A DNA stretch of 64,000 nt from Rhizobiales bacterium 63-22 (GTDB lineage Bacteria; Pseudomonadota; Alphaproteobacteria; Rhizobiales; Rhizobiaceae). The position numbers and the translations under genes are program-made. How positions within the stretch are numbered: position 1 is the first letter of the stretch; each line of letters begins with the position of its first letter. Where the stretch lies: contig MKVZ01000017.1 of the NCBI GenBank assembly GCA_001898995.1, positions 422,541-486,540 on the forward strand, read 5' to 3'. The notes beneath the pieces are model-generated. The model was not told where the DNA came from. It worked only from the letters and a program-made list of their open reading frames with translations, and did not search any database. Below are positions 51,093 through 61,426 of the stretch, piece by piece.

Positions 51093-52769
51093 TCAGTGTA
51101 TCCTGTTCACGAACACTGTCACCACGGGCTTTTTGCCCCAGGCATGATTGGCCGCAGCGCGCACGGCCCGGCGCACGGATTCGCGCACCAGTTCGGGGTC
51201 CTTGCGGCGCACGCGCGGAATGCTGTCAATGGCCTCGATGGCGGCGTCGAGCAGGATATCTTCCATCAGTTCACCCTGCGCGTCCTCTTCAGGCACGCCG
51301 AAGGTGACAAGATCGGGCTCGTCCACGATGCGGTGCTCGCGGTCGAGCAGCACATTGACCGCGACATGGCCGACATAAGCGAGCTTGCGCCGCTCGGTCA
51401 TGCCGATCTCGTCCTCGTCGCCGATCAGCCTGCCGTCCTTGTAGATGCGCCCGACCGGCGCCTCGTCGACGATCTCCGCCTTGCCCGGCGCGAGCCGCAG
51501 CATATCGCCGTCGCGCACCTGCGCCACCTGCTCGATGCCCTCCATCGCGCCGAGCGACCCCTGCGCCACCAGATGCGCGGCCTCGCCATGCACCGGCACG
51601 AGAATCTTCGGCTTCACCCATGAATACATGCGGCGCAATTCGTTGCGACGCGGATGGCCCGACACATGCACCAGCGCGTCGTCGTCGGTGATGATCCTGA
51701 CGCCGCGCTCGATCAGCCGGTTCTTGATGTCGATGATGGCCTTCTCGTTACCGGGTATGGCGCGCGAGGAAAAGATAACCGTATCGCCCGCCGAAAGCGC
51801 AAGGCTGCGCATCTCGTCGCGCGCCAGCTTGGCAAGTGCGGCGCGCGGTTCTCCCTGACTGCCGGTGAGGATCATCACCACATTCTCGCGCGGGATATAG
51901 CCGTAATCCTCCTCGCTCAAAAATTCCGGCAGGCCCTCCATGTAGCCGAGTTCAGCGGCAACCGAGATGGCGCGCTTCATGGAGCGCCCGACCACCAGAA
52001 CCTGACGGCCGGCATCGCGCGCCGCTTCCGCGATGGAACGGATGCGCCCGACATTGGAGGAAAACGACGTGATCGCCACCCGGCCGCGCGCCGCCTCGAT
52101 CAACTCGCGCAGGCTTTCGCCCACCTGCCGCTCGGACGGGGATTCGCCGTCGCGCAGCGCATTGGTGGAATCGCAGATCAGCGCCAGCACTCCCGCCTGC
52201 CCCAGCGCGCGGAAACGCGCCTCGTCGATGACCGGGCCGAGCGCCGGTTCCGGGTCCATCTTCCAGTCGCCGGTATGAATCACCGTACCGAGCGGCGTGG
52301 TGATGGCGAGCGAGACGGGTTCGGGAATGGAATGGGTAACGGCGATGGCCTCCACCTTGAATGGACCGACCTCGAAACTGTCACCGGCCTTGTAGACGGT
52401 GACGGGGATTTCCGGCGCATTGTTCTCGGACTGGCGCTTGGCTTCCAGCAGGCCCGCCGTGAAGCCCGTGGCATGGACGGGAACCTTGAGCCGCGGCCAC
52501 AGGTCGAGCAGCGCGCCGAAATGGTCCTCATGCGCGTGCGTGATGACGATGCCGCGCAGATTGTGCTTCTCCGCCTCCAGATAGCGGATATCGGGCAGGA
52601 TGAGGTCCGCGCCCGGCTGCTCCGGCCCGGCGAAGCTGACACCCATGTCCACCACCAGCCATTCGCGCCTGTCGGCGGGACCGTAACCATACATGGCCAG
52701 ATTCATGCCGATTTCGCCCACACCGCCGAGCGGCAGGAAAACGAATTCAGAATTGCTGGAGCGGGCCAT
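51093..52769 (-). CDS. rnj: Ribonuclease J
   Basis: The 558-residue metallo-beta-lactamase/beta-CASP nuclease matures and degrades RNA by endo- and 5'-3' exonuclease action. It has the zinc motif THAHEDH (His78, His80, Asp82, His83), HTGDWKMDPEP, CDSTNAL and the beta-CASP block VHVSGHPRRNELRRM. AAAGGAAA precedes ATG 52769. It is the first gene of rnj-mce-DUF1467. Confidence 0.95.
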   Translation of the reverse strand: MARSSNSEFVFLPLGGVGEIGMNLAMYGYGPADRREWLVVDMGVSFAGPEQPGADLILPDIRYLEAEKHNLRGIVITHAHEDHFGALLDLWPRLKVPVHATGFTAGLLEAKRQSENNAPEIPVTVYKAGDSFEVGPFKVEAIAVTHSIPEPVSLAITTPLGTVIHTGDWKMDPEPALGPVIDEARFRALGQAGVLALICDSTNALRDGESPSERQVGESLRELIEAARGRVAITSFSSNVGRIRSIAEAARDAGRQVLVVGRSMKRAISVAAELGYMEGLPEFLSEEDYGYIPRENVVMILTGSQGEPRAALAKLARDEMRSLALSAGDTVIFSSRAIPGNEKAIIDIKNRLIERGVRIITDDDALVHVSGHPRRNELRRMYSWVKPKILVPVHGEAAHLVAQGSLGAMEGIEQVAQVRDGDMLRLAPGKAEIVDEAPVGRIYKDGRLIGDEDEIGMTERRKLAYVGHVAVNVLLDREHRIVDEPDLVTFGVPEEDAQGELMEDILLDAAIEAIDSIPRVRRKDPELVRESVRRAVRAAANHAWGKKPVVTVFVNRIH

Positions 52770-52824
52770 GAAATTTCCTTTACGAACAGACGCCGGATCG
52801 GGGACGCCCCGGGAGATGCGCATC

Positions 52825-52926
52825 TAGAGCGGTTCCGGTAAAAACGGAGTCGTCGGAACCGCTCTATCTCTTTGTTTGAGCATCGGATGACGCGAAAACC
52901 GGTTCCCACTTTTCGGCCCGATGCTC
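52825..52926. repeat. Double intergenic palindromic repeat
   Basis: Two inverted repeats lie back to back: TAGAGCGGTTCCG (52825-52837)/CGGAACCGCTCTA (52854-52866), and GAGCATCGG (52878-52886)/CCGATGCTC (52918-52926). The second shares its core (AAAACCGGTTCCCACTTTTCGG) with the elements at 37648 and 59791. Such REP/RIME-like elements are frequent between genes in Brucella and rhizobia. It lies between birA and rnj. Confidence 0.85.
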
Positions 52927-52985
52927 TACCGCCTCAACTGGACCGAAAAGCCGCCCGTTGCAAGCCCGGCCGGGGCAGAAAGCCA

Positions 52986-53798
52986 TTATTTCCGCAGCGT
53001 CGTCGCGGTCCCGAAATAGACGTCGCCCGCCGTCACCGCGACCCGTGCGCCGTCATCCTCACGGATCACGAAGCGGCAACCCGCATCGATGGTCTCGAAA
53101 CGGCCCTCGATCACGCGGTCCTCGACCTGCATCGTGACATTGCCGCCAAGACCATGGGCGCGCTCCAGCCAGCGGGAGCGGATCACATCCAGTCCCCGGC
53201 CGCCGCTCCAGACCCGGTAATTCTCAGTCCATGCGTCGGACAGGGCCGAAAACAGGGTTTCGGCGTCGCAGCCGCAGCCGACCGCATGAAGCGAGGTCGC
53301 CAGATAGGGCAATCCCTCGGGATGAGCGACCACATTGGTGCCGATGCCGACGGCGATGGCCAGACGATCGACCCCGGTGGCGTTTCCGGGAAGAAAGGCG
53401 GATTCCAGCAGGATGCCGGAGAGTTTCGCACCGTTCAGCAGGACATCGTTCGGCCATTTGAGACCGATCGCGGGCGGCACGGACGGACCGGTGGCGGCGA
53501 AGACCGCGTCGAGCGCATCGGCCAGCGACAGGCCGGCGACGAAGCCGAGCGTCGCCGCCGCCTTCATGTCGAAACTGTCCACCAGAAGCAGGGTCGAGGC
53601 GAGATTGCCCTCCGGCGAGGACCAGGCGCGGCCACGCCTGCCGCGCCCGTTCTCCTGCTTTTTCGAGACGAACCAGATCCCGCCCGGATCACCGGCGGCG
53701 GCCCGTTCCAGAGCAACCGCATTGGTGGAGCCGACCGTCTCGAAACTTTCGAGACGGTAGCCTGCATTCGCGGCGATGGGCGAAAGTGCGAATCCCAT
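52986..53798 (-). CDS. birA: Biotin-[acetyl-CoA-carboxylase] ligase BirA
   Basis: The 270-residue ligase activates biotin as biotinyl-AMP and transfers it to carrier lysines such as Lys633 of PccA. It has VGSTNAVALERA, the biotin loop ENGRGRRGRAW, KWPNDVLLNGAKLSGILLE and a small C-terminal domain. There is no N-terminal DNA-binding domain, so it is a group I enzyme without repressor function. It begins 24 bases after nuoN and is probably transcribed with the nuo operon. ATG 53798 is preferred; GTG 53810 is possible. Confidence 0.94.
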   Translation of the reverse strand: MGFALSPIAANAGYRLESFETVGSTNAVALERAAAGDPGGIWFVSKKQENGRGRRGRAWSSPEGNLASTLLLVDSFDMKAAATLGFVAGLSLADALDAVFAATGPSVPPAIGLKWPNDVLLNGAKLSGILLESAFLPGNATGVDRLAIAVGIGTNVVAHPEGLPYLATSLHAVGCGCDAETLFSALSDAWTENYRVWSGGRGLDVIRSRWLERAHGLGGNVTMQVEDRVIEGRFETIDAGCRFVIREDDGARVAVTAGDVYFGTATTLRK

Positions 53799-53821
53799 CC
53801 GTGCCTGCACCCGTCCGCGTT

Positions 53822-55258
53822 TCAGAAAAACGTCTTCGCGGCGGCTTCGGCGAGATTGCCGATCGGGCCAGCAATGAAGAAGTAGAACAGCACGAAAAGG
53901 CCGCTGACAGTCAGCACAAGGCGAAGCTCGCCCGATACGGCCACGAAACCGGCTGCCGGCTCATCGAACCACATGACCTTGATGACGCGCAGGTAGTAGA
54001 ACGCACCCACCACAGAAGCCAGAACGCCGATGATGGCGAGCGGCCACAGGCCCGCCTGCACGGCGGCGAGGAAGGTGTACCACTTGGCGAAAAAGCCCGC
54101 GAGCGGCGGAATGCCCGCCAGCGAGAACAGGAACACGGTCATCACCGTCGCCAGCACCGGATTTGTGCGCGACAGGCCGGCCAGATCGGCGATCTCCTCG
54201 ACATTGCCGTCCTTGGTGCGCATGGCGAGGATGAAGGCGAAGGTGCCGAGCGTCATGGCGAGATAGATCGTCATGTAGATCATGACACCCTTGACGCCGA
54301 CCAGCGTGCCGGCGGCAAGCCCGACCAGCGCGAAGCCCATATGGCCGATGGAGGAATAGGCCATCAGCCGCTTGATATTGTGCTGGCCGATCGCCGCGAA
54401 CGCGCCCAGCACCATGGATGCGATGGAAATGAAGACGACGATCTGCTGCCAGTCATGCGTGACGGGCGCGAAGGCTTCCGCCACGACACGGATGATGAGC
54501 GCCATGGCCGCCATCTTCGGCGCGGAGGCGAAGAAGGCCGTCACCGGGGTCGGCGCACCTTCGTAGACGTCCGGCGTCCACATATGGAAAGGAACGGCGG
54601 AAATCTTGAAGACCAGACCGGAGAGAATGAAGACGAGACCGAACAGCAGGCCGAGATTGCGGCCCCCGCTCGTCAGGGCATGCGCGATCTCCGTGAAGCC
54701 GATATGGCCCGTAAAGCCGTAGACCAGCGTGATGCCGTAGAGCAGCAGGCCGGAGGAGAGTGAGCCGAGCACGAAATATTTCAGGCCCGCTTCCGTCGAC
54801 CGCACGCTGTCGCGGTTGAAGGCCGCGAGCACGTAGAGCGACAGCGATTGCAGTTCGAGGCCGAGATAGAGCGCCAGCATGGTGGTGGCCGACACCATCA
54901 GGATCATGCCGAGCGTGGCGATCACCACCAGCACGGGGAACTCGAACTTGTCCAGTTGCTGCGCCCGCGCGAAGCCGATCGACATGACCAGTGTCACGAT
55001 GGAGCCGACGAGCGTCAGCACCTTCATGAAGCGGGCGAAGCCGTCGCTGGTGAATGCGCCGCCGAAGGCGCTGCCGTTCGCCGGGAAGAAGACCACCAGC
55101 CCCAGCGCTACGACCAACACCGCCACGGCGAGACCGTTGACCAGCGTGGCGGCCCTGCCGCCGGAGAACACGCCTATCATCAGCAGCGCCAGGCCGCCCA
55201 CGGCAAGGAAAATCTCCGGTGCCGCAAGGGTTAGATGAGCTATCACATCAGTCTGCAT
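53822..55258 (-). CDS. nuoN: NADH-quinone oxidoreductase subunit N
   Basis: The 478-residue antiporter-like membrane subunit of complex I has about 14 hydrophobic segments. It has [32 protein letters not shown] (TM7-8 region with conserved Lys) and [17 protein letters not shown]. It is the last nuo gene; a few bases separate it from nuoM upstream, and birA follows. Confidence 0.97.
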   Translation of the reverse strand: MQTDVIAHLTLAAPEIFLAVGGLALLMIGVFSGGRAATLVNGLAVAVLVVALGLVVFFPANGSAFGGAFTSDGFARFMKVLTLVGSIVTLVMSIGFARAQQLDKFEFPVLVVIATLGMILMVSATTMLALYLGLELQSLSLYVLAAFNRDSVRSTEAGLKYFVLGSLSSGLLLYGITLVYGFTGHIGFTEIAHALTSGGRNLGLLFGLVFILSGLVFKISAVPFHMWTPDVYEGAPTPVTAFFASAPKMAAMALIIRVVAEAFAPVTHDWQQIVVFISIASMVLGAFAAIGQHNIKRLMAYSSIGHMGFALVGLAAGTLVGVKGVMIYMTIYLAMTLGTFAFILAMRTKDGNVEEIADLAGLSRTNPVLATVMTVFLFSLAGIPPLAGFFAKWYTFLAAVQAGLWPLAIIGVLASVVGAFYYLRVIKVMWFDEPAAGFVAVSGELRLVLTVSGLFVLFYFFIAGPIGNLAEAAAKTFF

Positions 55259-55274
55259 GACCTCACGCCTTTAT

Positions 55275-56783
55275 TTATTGCGCCAGCATCGCGGTGGCGG
55301 GACCGCCAATCGCAGCGTGGTAATGTTGAACCAGGGCGTGCACGGAGCCCGCGGTCACATTCAGGATCGGGGTCGGATAGACACCGAAGAAGATGGTAAG
55401 CACCACCAGCGGATAGAGAATGAGCTTCTCGCGCGGGCTGAGATCGAGCAAAGCCTTGAGGCTGTCCTTGGTCAGCGCGCCGAACACCACCTGACGGTAG
55501 AGCCAGAGCGCATAGCAGGCAGACAGGATCACGCCCGTGGTCGCAAGGAGTGCAAGCCACGTATTGACGCGGAAGGCGCCGAACAGGGTCAGGAACTCGC
55601 CGATGAAGCCGGACGTGCCCGGCAGGCCGACATTCGCCATGGTGAAGATCAAAAAGGCCACGGCGTATTTCGGCATGATGTTCACCAGACCGCCGAAGGC
55701 CGAGATCTCACGGGTGTGCATGCGGTCATAGATGACGCCGACGCAGAGGAACAGCGCGCTCGACACGATGCCGTGCGACAGCATCTGGAAGATCGCGCCC
55801 TGCACGCCCTGCTCATTGGCGACAAAGATGCCCATGGTCACATAGGCCATGTGCGCCACCGAGGAATAGGCGATCAGTTTCTTCATGTCCTCCTGCACCA
55901 TCGCCACCAGCGAGGTGTAGATGATGGCGATGACGGAGAGCGTGAACACCAGCGGCGCGAAGAACTGCGAGGCGTCGGGGAACATCGGCAGCGAGAAACG
56001 CAGGAAACCGTAGCCGCCGAGCTTCAGCAGGATACCCGCCAGGATGACCGAGCCGGCCGTCGGCGCCTCGACGTGGGCGTCGGGAAGCCAGGTATGGACC
56101 GGCCACATCGGCATCTTCACCGCCAGGGAGGCGAAGAAGGCCAGCCATAGCCATGTCTGCATGGACGGCGGAAAATGATATTGCAGCAGATCGACGATAT
56201 TCATCGTGCCTGCCTGCCAGTACATCGCCATGATGGCCAGCAGCGTCAGCACGGAGCCGAGCAGCGTGTACAGGAAGAACTTCAAGCTCGCATAGACGCG
56301 CCGCTTGCCGCCCCACACGCCGATGATGATGAACATCGGGATCAGGCCGCCTTCGAAGAAGACGTAGAACAGGAACAGGTCGAGCGCGCAGAACACGCCG
56401 ATCATCAGCGTTTCAAGGATCAGGAACGCGATCATGTATTCCTTGACGCGCTTTTCGACCGACACCCAGCTTGCAAGGATGCAGAAGGGCATGAGGAACG
56501 CGGAAAGCACCACGAACAGCATGGAAATGCCGTCCACGCCCATATGATAACTGATGCCGCCGCCGACCCAGCCATAGTGCTCGACCATCTGGAAGCCCGG
56601 ATTCGAATTGTCGAAACCGGCCCAGACGACGAGCGACAGGATGAAGACGAACAGGGTCGTCAGCAGGGCAATCCAGCGGATATTGCGGCGCGAAGCCTCG
56701 CTGTCGTCCTTGATGAAAAGGATCAGTAACGCGCCGACGAGCGGCAGAAACGTGACCGTTGAGAGAATGGGCCAGTCGGTCAT
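55275..56783 (-). CDS. nuoM: NADH-quinone oxidoreductase subunit M
   Basis: The 502-residue proton-pumping membrane subunit shows [23 protein letters not shown] (conserved TM5 Glu), [29 protein letters not shown] and [19 protein letters not shown] 56783 overlaps the nuoL stop (TGATG), so the two are translationally coupled. Confidence 0.97.
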   Translation of the reverse strand: MTDWPILSTVTFLPLVGALLILFIKDDSEASRRNIRWIALLTTLFVFILSLVVWAGFDNSNPGFQMVEHYGWVGGGISYHMGVDGISMLFVVLSAFLMPFCILASWVSVEKRVKEYMIAFLILETLMIGVFCALDLFLFYVFFEGGLIPMFIIIGVWGGKRRVYASLKFFLYTLLGSVLTLLAIMAMYWQAGTMNIVDLLQYHFPPSMQTWLWLAFFASLAVKMPMWPVHTWLPDAHVEAPTAGSVILAGILLKLGGYGFLRFSLPMFPDASQFFAPLVFTLSVIAIIYTSLVAMVQEDMKKLIAYSSVAHMAYVTMGIFVANEQGVQGAIFQMLSHGIVSSALFLCVGVIYDRMHTREISAFGGLVNIMPKYAVAFLIFTMANVGLPGTSGFIGEFLTLFGAFRVNTWLALLATTGVILSACYALWLYRQVVFGALTKDSLKALLDLSPREKLILYPLVVLTIFFGVYPTPILNVTAGSVHALVQHYHAAIGGPATAMLAQ

Positions 56784-58777
56784 CAGAAAGTGCTCCCGAG
56801 CATCATCCACGTGACGAGCGCGGCGACGCCGATCAGCATCGCGAATGCGTAATGATAAAGGTAGCCGGACTGTATCCTGACGACGCGGTTGGTGACGTCG
56901 AGCACGCGGGCCGAGACGCCGTCCGGGCCGAAGCCGTCGATAAGCCAGCCGTCACCGCCCTTCCAGAGCAGGCGGCCGAGCCGGCGCGCCGGACGAACGA
57001 ACAGGAAGTCGTAGAGTTCGTCGAAATACCACTTGTTCAGGAGGAACTGGTAGAGGCCGTGATGGCGAGCCGCCAGCGCCTTCGGGATTTCCGGCGAGCG
57101 GATGTAGAAGACCCAGGCGATCACGAAGCCGAGCACCATGGCGACAAAGGGCGACAGGCCGATCCAGAGCGGAACATGCTCGTGTGCTTCAAGGATATTG
57201 TTGTTCGCCGAGGTGAAGAGAGCGCCCTTCCAGAATTCGGCGTAGTCATGGCCGAAGAAATATTCGTGGAACACGACACCCGCCAGCAGCGCGCCGATAG
57301 CGAGGACGAACAGCGGCACCAGCATGACCGGCGGCGATTCATGGGCATGGTGCATGACCTCATGCGAGGCGCGCGGCTTGCCGTGGAAGGTCATGAAGAT
57401 CAGGCGCCAGGAATAGAAGCTGGTGAAGAGCGCGGCCACGATCAGGAGCACCGAGGCATAGCCCGACGCAGCCGAGTGGGAAGCGTAGACCGCCTCGATG
57501 ATGGCATCCTTGGAGAAGAAGCCGGCGGTGCCGATCAGCGTTTCCGGTATGCCCAGCCCCGTCAGGGCCAGTGTGCCGATGATCATCATCCAGTAGGTGA
57601 CGGGGATGACCTTGCGCAGGCCACCCATGTGGCGCATGTCCTGCTCGTCATGAACGGCATGGATGACCGAGCCGGCGCACAGGAACAGCAGCGCCTTGAA
57701 GAAGGCGTGCGTGAACAGGTGGAACACCCCCGCGCCATAGGCGCCGACGCCGAGCGCGGCAAACATGTAGCCGAGCTGCGAACAGGTCGAATAAGCGATG
57801 ACGCGCTTGATGTCGTTCTGCACGAGACCGACGGTCGCGGCGAAGAACGCGGTGGTCGCGCCGATGACGGTGACGACGAAAAGCGCGGCCGGGGCAAGAT
57901 CGAAGATCGGCGACATGCGCGCGACCATGAACACGCCCGCCGTCACCATGGTGGCGGCGTGGATGAGGGCCGAAACCGGGGTCGGGCCCTCCATGGCGTC
58001 CGGCAACCAGGTATGCAGCAGGAACTGCGCCGACTTGCCCATCGCGCCCATGAACAGCAGCAGGCAGACCACGGTAAGCGCGGTTTCCTTGTGCAACTGA
58101 TAGCCGAGGAAGTTCAGCACCACCTGACCGGTATCGGCGGAACCGTTCGCGGGCAGGTAATGCGCGGCGGCGGCGAAGATCGTGTTGTAGTCCACCGCCT
58201 GGAACAGCGCGAAGACGCCGAAGATGCCCAGCAGGAAGCCGAAGTCGCCGACGCGGTTGACGACGAAGGCCTTCATGGCGGCGGCGTTGGCCGAAGGCTT
58301 CTGGAACCAGAAGCCGATCAGAAGGTAGGAAGCCAGACCCACGCCTTCCCAGCCGAAGAACATCTGGAGAAGATTGTCCGACGTCACCAGCATGAGCATG
58401 GCGAAGGTGAACAGCGACAGATAGGCGAAGAAACGCGGGCGATGCGGGTCGTGGTGCATGTAGCCGATCGAATAGATATGCACCAGCGCCGAAACCGTAT
58501 TGACCACCACCAGCATGACGCCCGTCAGCGTGTCGACGCGCAGCGCCCAGTCGAAGCTCAGGCCACCCGACGTGACCCAGTGCAGCACGGGGATGCGCAC
58601 GGTTTCCGCGTCATGGCCGAGCGGTATCTGGAAGAAGACCACCCACGACAGAACAAGCACGATCAACATGAGGCCGGTCGTGACGAGTTCGCTCGGCCGG
58701 GCTCCGATCTGGTTGCCGAACAGGCCGGCGATCAGGAAGCCCAGCAGGGGAAGGAAGACGATCGCGTAATAGAGCAT
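56783..58777 (-). CDS. nuoL: NADH-quinone oxidoreductase subunit L
   Basis: The 664-residue subunit includes [54 protein letters not shown], and a long C-terminal lateral helix that spans the membrane arm. The stop codon overlaps the nuoM start. It begins eight bases after nuoK. Confidence 0.98.
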   Translation of the reverse strand: MLYYAIVFLPLLGFLIAGLFGNQIGARPSELVTTGLMLIVLVLSWVVFFQIPLGHDAETVRIPVLHWVTSGGLSFDWALRVDTLTGVMLVVVNTVSALVHIYSIGYMHHDPHRPRFFAYLSLFTFAMLMLVTSDNLLQMFFGWEGVGLASYLLIGFWFQKPSANAAAMKAFVVNRVGDFGFLLGIFGVFALFQAVDYNTIFAAAAHYLPANGSADTGQVVLNFLGYQLHKETALTVVCLLLFMGAMGKSAQFLLHTWLPDAMEGPTPVSALIHAATMVTAGVFMVARMSPIFDLAPAALFVVTVIGATTAFFAATVGLVQNDIKRVIAYSTCSQLGYMFAALGVGAYGAGVFHLFTHAFFKALLFLCAGSVIHAVHDEQDMRHMGGLRKVIPVTYWMMIIGTLALTGLGIPETLIGTAGFFSKDAIIEAVYASHSAASGYASVLLIVAALFTSFYSWRLIFMTFHGKPRASHEVMHHAHESPPVMLVPLFVLAIGALLAGVVFHEYFFGHDYAEFWKGALFTSANNNILEAHEHVPLWIGLSPFVAMVLGFVIAWVFYIRSPEIPKALAARHHGLYQFLLNKWYFDELYDFLFVRPARRLGRLLWKGGDGWLIDGFGPDGVSARVLDVTNRVVRIQSGYLYHYAFAMLIGVAALVTWMMLGSTF

Positions 58778-58784
58778 TTGCCCG

Positions 58785-59093
58785 TCAACCTTTCATGACA
58801 TTGACATCTTCCACCGCGATGGAGCCGCGGTTGCGGAAGAAAACGACGAGAATGGCGAGACCGATGGCCGCTTCCGCAGCCGCGACGGTCAGGACGAAGA
58901 GGGCGAAGACCTGCCCGACCATATCGCCGAGCACCGAGGAGAACGCCACGAAATTCAGGTTGACCGAAAGAAGGATCAGCTCGATCGACATCAGGATGAC
59001 GATGACGTTCTTGCGGTTCAGGAAGATGCCGAAGATGCCGAATGTCAGCAGGATGGCCGAAACGGTCAGATAGTGAGCGATACCGATTTCCAT
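58785..59093 (-). CDS. nuoK: NADH-quinone oxidoreductase subunit K
   Basis: The 102-residue subunit has three transmembrane helices with the conserved membrane Glu in [19 protein letters not shown] and [17 protein letters not shown]. It lies between nuoJ and nuoL with gaps of ten and seven bases. Confidence 0.97.
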   Translation of the reverse strand: MEIGIAHYLTVSAILLTFGIFGIFLNRKNVIVILMSIELILLSVNLNFVAFSSVLGDMVGQVFALFVLTVAAAEAAIGLAILVVFFRNRGSIAVEDVNVMKG

Positions 59094-59103
59094 ATTCTTG
59101 CCC

Positions 59104-59721
59104 TCAGATGCCTTTGCCCGTTTCGACTTTCCGGATCTCGATCGCCGTTTCCGGCGTGCGGGCGACCTGCGTCGGGATCGACTGGCGCTTGACGTTCGGC
59201 TTGTGGCGCAGCGTCAGCACGATGGCGCCGATCATCGCGACCAGAAGCACCATACCCGCGATCTGGAAGTAGAAGACGTAATTCGTATAGAGGATATCGC
59301 CGAGCGCCGCCGTATTGGTGGTGTGCGCCATATCGGGGATCGGCATGGCGCCCTGCCCCAGCTTCGGCGTGAACATGCGGCTGGCGAAGACGAAGATCAG
59401 TTCGCCAAGCAGGATCAACCCGATCAGCGCGCCGATGGGCGCATATTGCAGCGCACCGCGCTTCAGTTCGGCGAAGTCCACGTCGAGCATCATGACGACG
59501 AACAGGAACAGCACCGCCACCGCGCCGACATAGACGACAAGCAGGATCATGGCGAGGAACTCCGCCCCCGTCAGCAGGAACAGCGCCGACGCGTTGAAGA
59601 AGGTGAGGATCAGAAACAGCACCGAATGCACGGGATTGCGCGCCGCGATCACCATGAAGGCGCTGGCGATCATGATGATGGCGAACAGATAGAAGAATGC
59701 TGCCGCTATACCTGTCAGCAT
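59104..59721 (-). CDS. nuoJ: NADH-quinone oxidoreductase subunit J
   Basis: The 205-residue subunit has five transmembrane helices, including [52 protein letters not shown] 138-base gap to nuoI upstream contains a palindromic repeat (59791-59838), the only large gap within the visible nuo operon. Confidence 0.97.
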   Translation of the reverse strand: MLTGIAAAFFYLFAIIMIASAFMVIAARNPVHSVLFLILTFFNASALFLLTGAEFLAMILLVVYVGAVAVLFLFVVMMLDVDFAELKRGALQYAPIGALIGLILLGELIFVFASRMFTPKLGQGAMPIPDMAHTTNTAALGDILYTNYVFYFQIAGMVLLVAMIGAIVLTLRHKPNVKRQSIPTQVARTPETAIEIRKVETGKGI

Positions 59722-59790
59722 GGGGATCCCCCAAGACCTTTCCGTGAACGAGACCCTATTGCCTCGCCCGCTTTACTCAAATTTTTATTC

Positions 59791-59838
59791 AAGCATCGAA
59801 TGATCGAGAACCGGAAACCACTTTTCGGTTCGATGCTT
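59791..59838. repeat. Intergenic palindromic repeat inside the nuo operon
   Basis: AAGCATCGAA (59791-59800) and TTCGATGCTT (59829-59838) are exact inverted arms with AACCGG and CACTTTTCGG in the interior, so it is a diverged copy of the GAGCATCGG element. It lies between nuoJ and nuoI and is transcribed as part of the operon, where it would form a stem of at least 10 bp in the mRNA. Confidence 0.8.
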
Positions 59839-59859
59839 CTGATCCGACCGGGAACCCGG

Positions 59860-60351
59860 TCAGCGATAAGGCGCGTCCATCGCGATATTGCGCGCGATTT
59901 CACGTTCCCAGCGGTCGCCGTTGGCGAGAAGCTTGTCCTTGTCGTAGTACAGCTCTTCGCGCGTTTCGGTGGCGAATTCGAAATTCGGCCCCTCGACGAT
60001 GGCGTCGACCGGGCAGGCTTCCTGACAGAAGCCGCAATAGATGCACTTCACCATGTCGATGTCGTAGCGCACCGTGCGGCGGGTGCCGTCATTGCGGCGC
60101 GGGCCGGCCTCGATGGTGATGGCCTGCGCCGGACAGATCGCCTCGCACAGCTTGCAGGCGATGCAGCGTTCCTCGCCGTTGGGATAACGGCGCAGCGCGT
60201 GCTCGCCTCGGAAGCGAGGAGAAACCGGTCCCTTTTCATGCGGATAGTTCAGCGTCGCCTTGGGCGCGAAGAACTGGCGCATGGACAGGAAGAACGCGGC
60301 CAGGAACTCCTTCAGGATCAGTGATTTGGCCGCTTGGGCGATGGAAGCCAT
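59860..60351 (-). CDS. nuoI: NADH-quinone oxidoreductase subunit I
   Basis: The 163-residue peripheral-arm subunit holds two [4Fe-4S] clusters: [12 protein letters not shown] and [12 protein letters not shown]. These are the N6a and N6b centres that pass electrons to NuoB. It follows nuoH by 12 bases. Confidence 0.98.
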   Translation of the reverse strand: MASIAQAAKSLILKEFLAAFFLSMRQFFAPKATLNYPHEKGPVSPRFRGEHALRRYPNGEERCIACKLCEAICPAQAITIEAGPRRNDGTRRTVRYDIDMVKCIYCGFCQEACPVDAIVEGPNFEFATETREELYYDKDKLLANGDRWEREIARNIAMDAPYR

Positions 60352-60363
60352 GGTACTTACTCC

Positions 60364-61407
60364 TTACGCCAGACCGAAGACTTTGAGGAAGGTCGCGGTG
60401 GCCACGACCATGAACAGCGAGATCGGCAGGAACACCTTCCAGCCCAGCCGCATGAGCTGGTCGTAGCGGTAGCGCGGCACAATCGCCTTCGCCATCGCGA
60501 ACAGGAAGAAGCAGAAGCAGAGCTTCAGGATGAACCAGACGATGCCCGGCACCCAGTTGAGGACCGCGATGTCCACCGGGGGCAGCCAGCCGCCGAGGAA
60601 CAGGATGGTCATCAGGGCGCACATCAGCGTGATCGCCACATATTCGCCGAGGAAGAACAGAAGGAACGGCGTCGACGAATATTCGATCATGTGGCCGGCC
60701 ACCAGTTCCGATTCCGCTTCGACGAGATCGAAGGGCGGGCGGTTGGTTTCGGCCAGCGCCGAGATGAAGAACACCACGAACATCGGCAGCAGGCACAACC
60801 AGTTCCAGTCGAGGAAGGAAGCCGGCAGGCCGAGCTTGGTGCCGAGGCCGGTGTTCTGCGACAGCACGATGTCGGTGAGGTTGAGCGAGCCCGCCGTCAG
60901 CAGCACGGTGACGATGACGAAGCCGATCGAGACTTCGTAGGACACCATCTGCGCCGCCGAGCGCAGCGCGCCGAGGAAGGGATATTTCGAGTTCGACGCC
61001 CAGCCGCCCATGATCACGCCATAGACCTCGAGCGAGGAAATGGCGAAGATATAGAGGATGCCGACATTGATATCGGCGACCGCCCAGCCCTTATTGACCG
61101 GAATTACCGCCCATGTGGCCAGCGCCAGCACCGCCGAGACGAACGGGGCTAGAAGGAACACGCCCTTGTTGGCGCCCGACGGGATGATCGGCTCCTTGAA
61201 CACGAACTTGAGCAAGTCCGCGAAAGCCTGAAACAGACCCCATGGACCGACCACGTTGGGGCCGCGGCGAAGCTGCACAGCCGCCCAGATCTTGCGGTCG
61301 GCGTAGAGCAGATAGGCGACGACGATCAGCAATACCACCAGCAGGACAAGCGACTTCAGCGCGACGATCAGCGCGGGCAAGACGTAAGTTGCAAAAATTC
61401 CGTCCAT
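60364..61407 (-). CDS. nuoH: NADH-quinone oxidoreductase subunit H
   Basis: The 347-residue membrane subunit at the quinone-binding junction shows [62 protein letters not shown] segments, and [23 protein letters not shown]. It lies 19 bases after nuoG. Confidence 0.97.
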   Translation of the reverse strand: MDGIFATYVLPALIVALKSLVLLVVLLIVVAYLLYADRKIWAAVQLRRGPNVVGPWGLFQAFADLLKFVFKEPIIPSGANKGVFLLAPFVSAVLALATWAVIPVNKGWAVADINVGILYIFAISSLEVYGVIMGGWASNSKYPFLGALRSAAQMVSYEVSIGFVIVTVLLTAGSLNLTDIVLSQNTGLGTKLGLPASFLDWNWLCLLPMFVVFFISALAETNRPPFDLVEAESELVAGHMIEYSSTPFLLFFLGEYVAITLMCALMTILFLGGWLPPVDIAVLNWVPGIVWFILKLCFCFFLFAMAKAIVPRYRYDQLMRLGWKVFLPISLFMVVATATFLKVFGLA

Positions 61408-61426
61408 AATTCCGTTCTCTCCCGCC

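Noticed and set aside
56759..58798. 679-codon plus-strand open frame opposite nuoL
   Set aside because: It is antisense to a certain complex I gene; the His/Asp/Arg-rich composition is typical of shadow translation.
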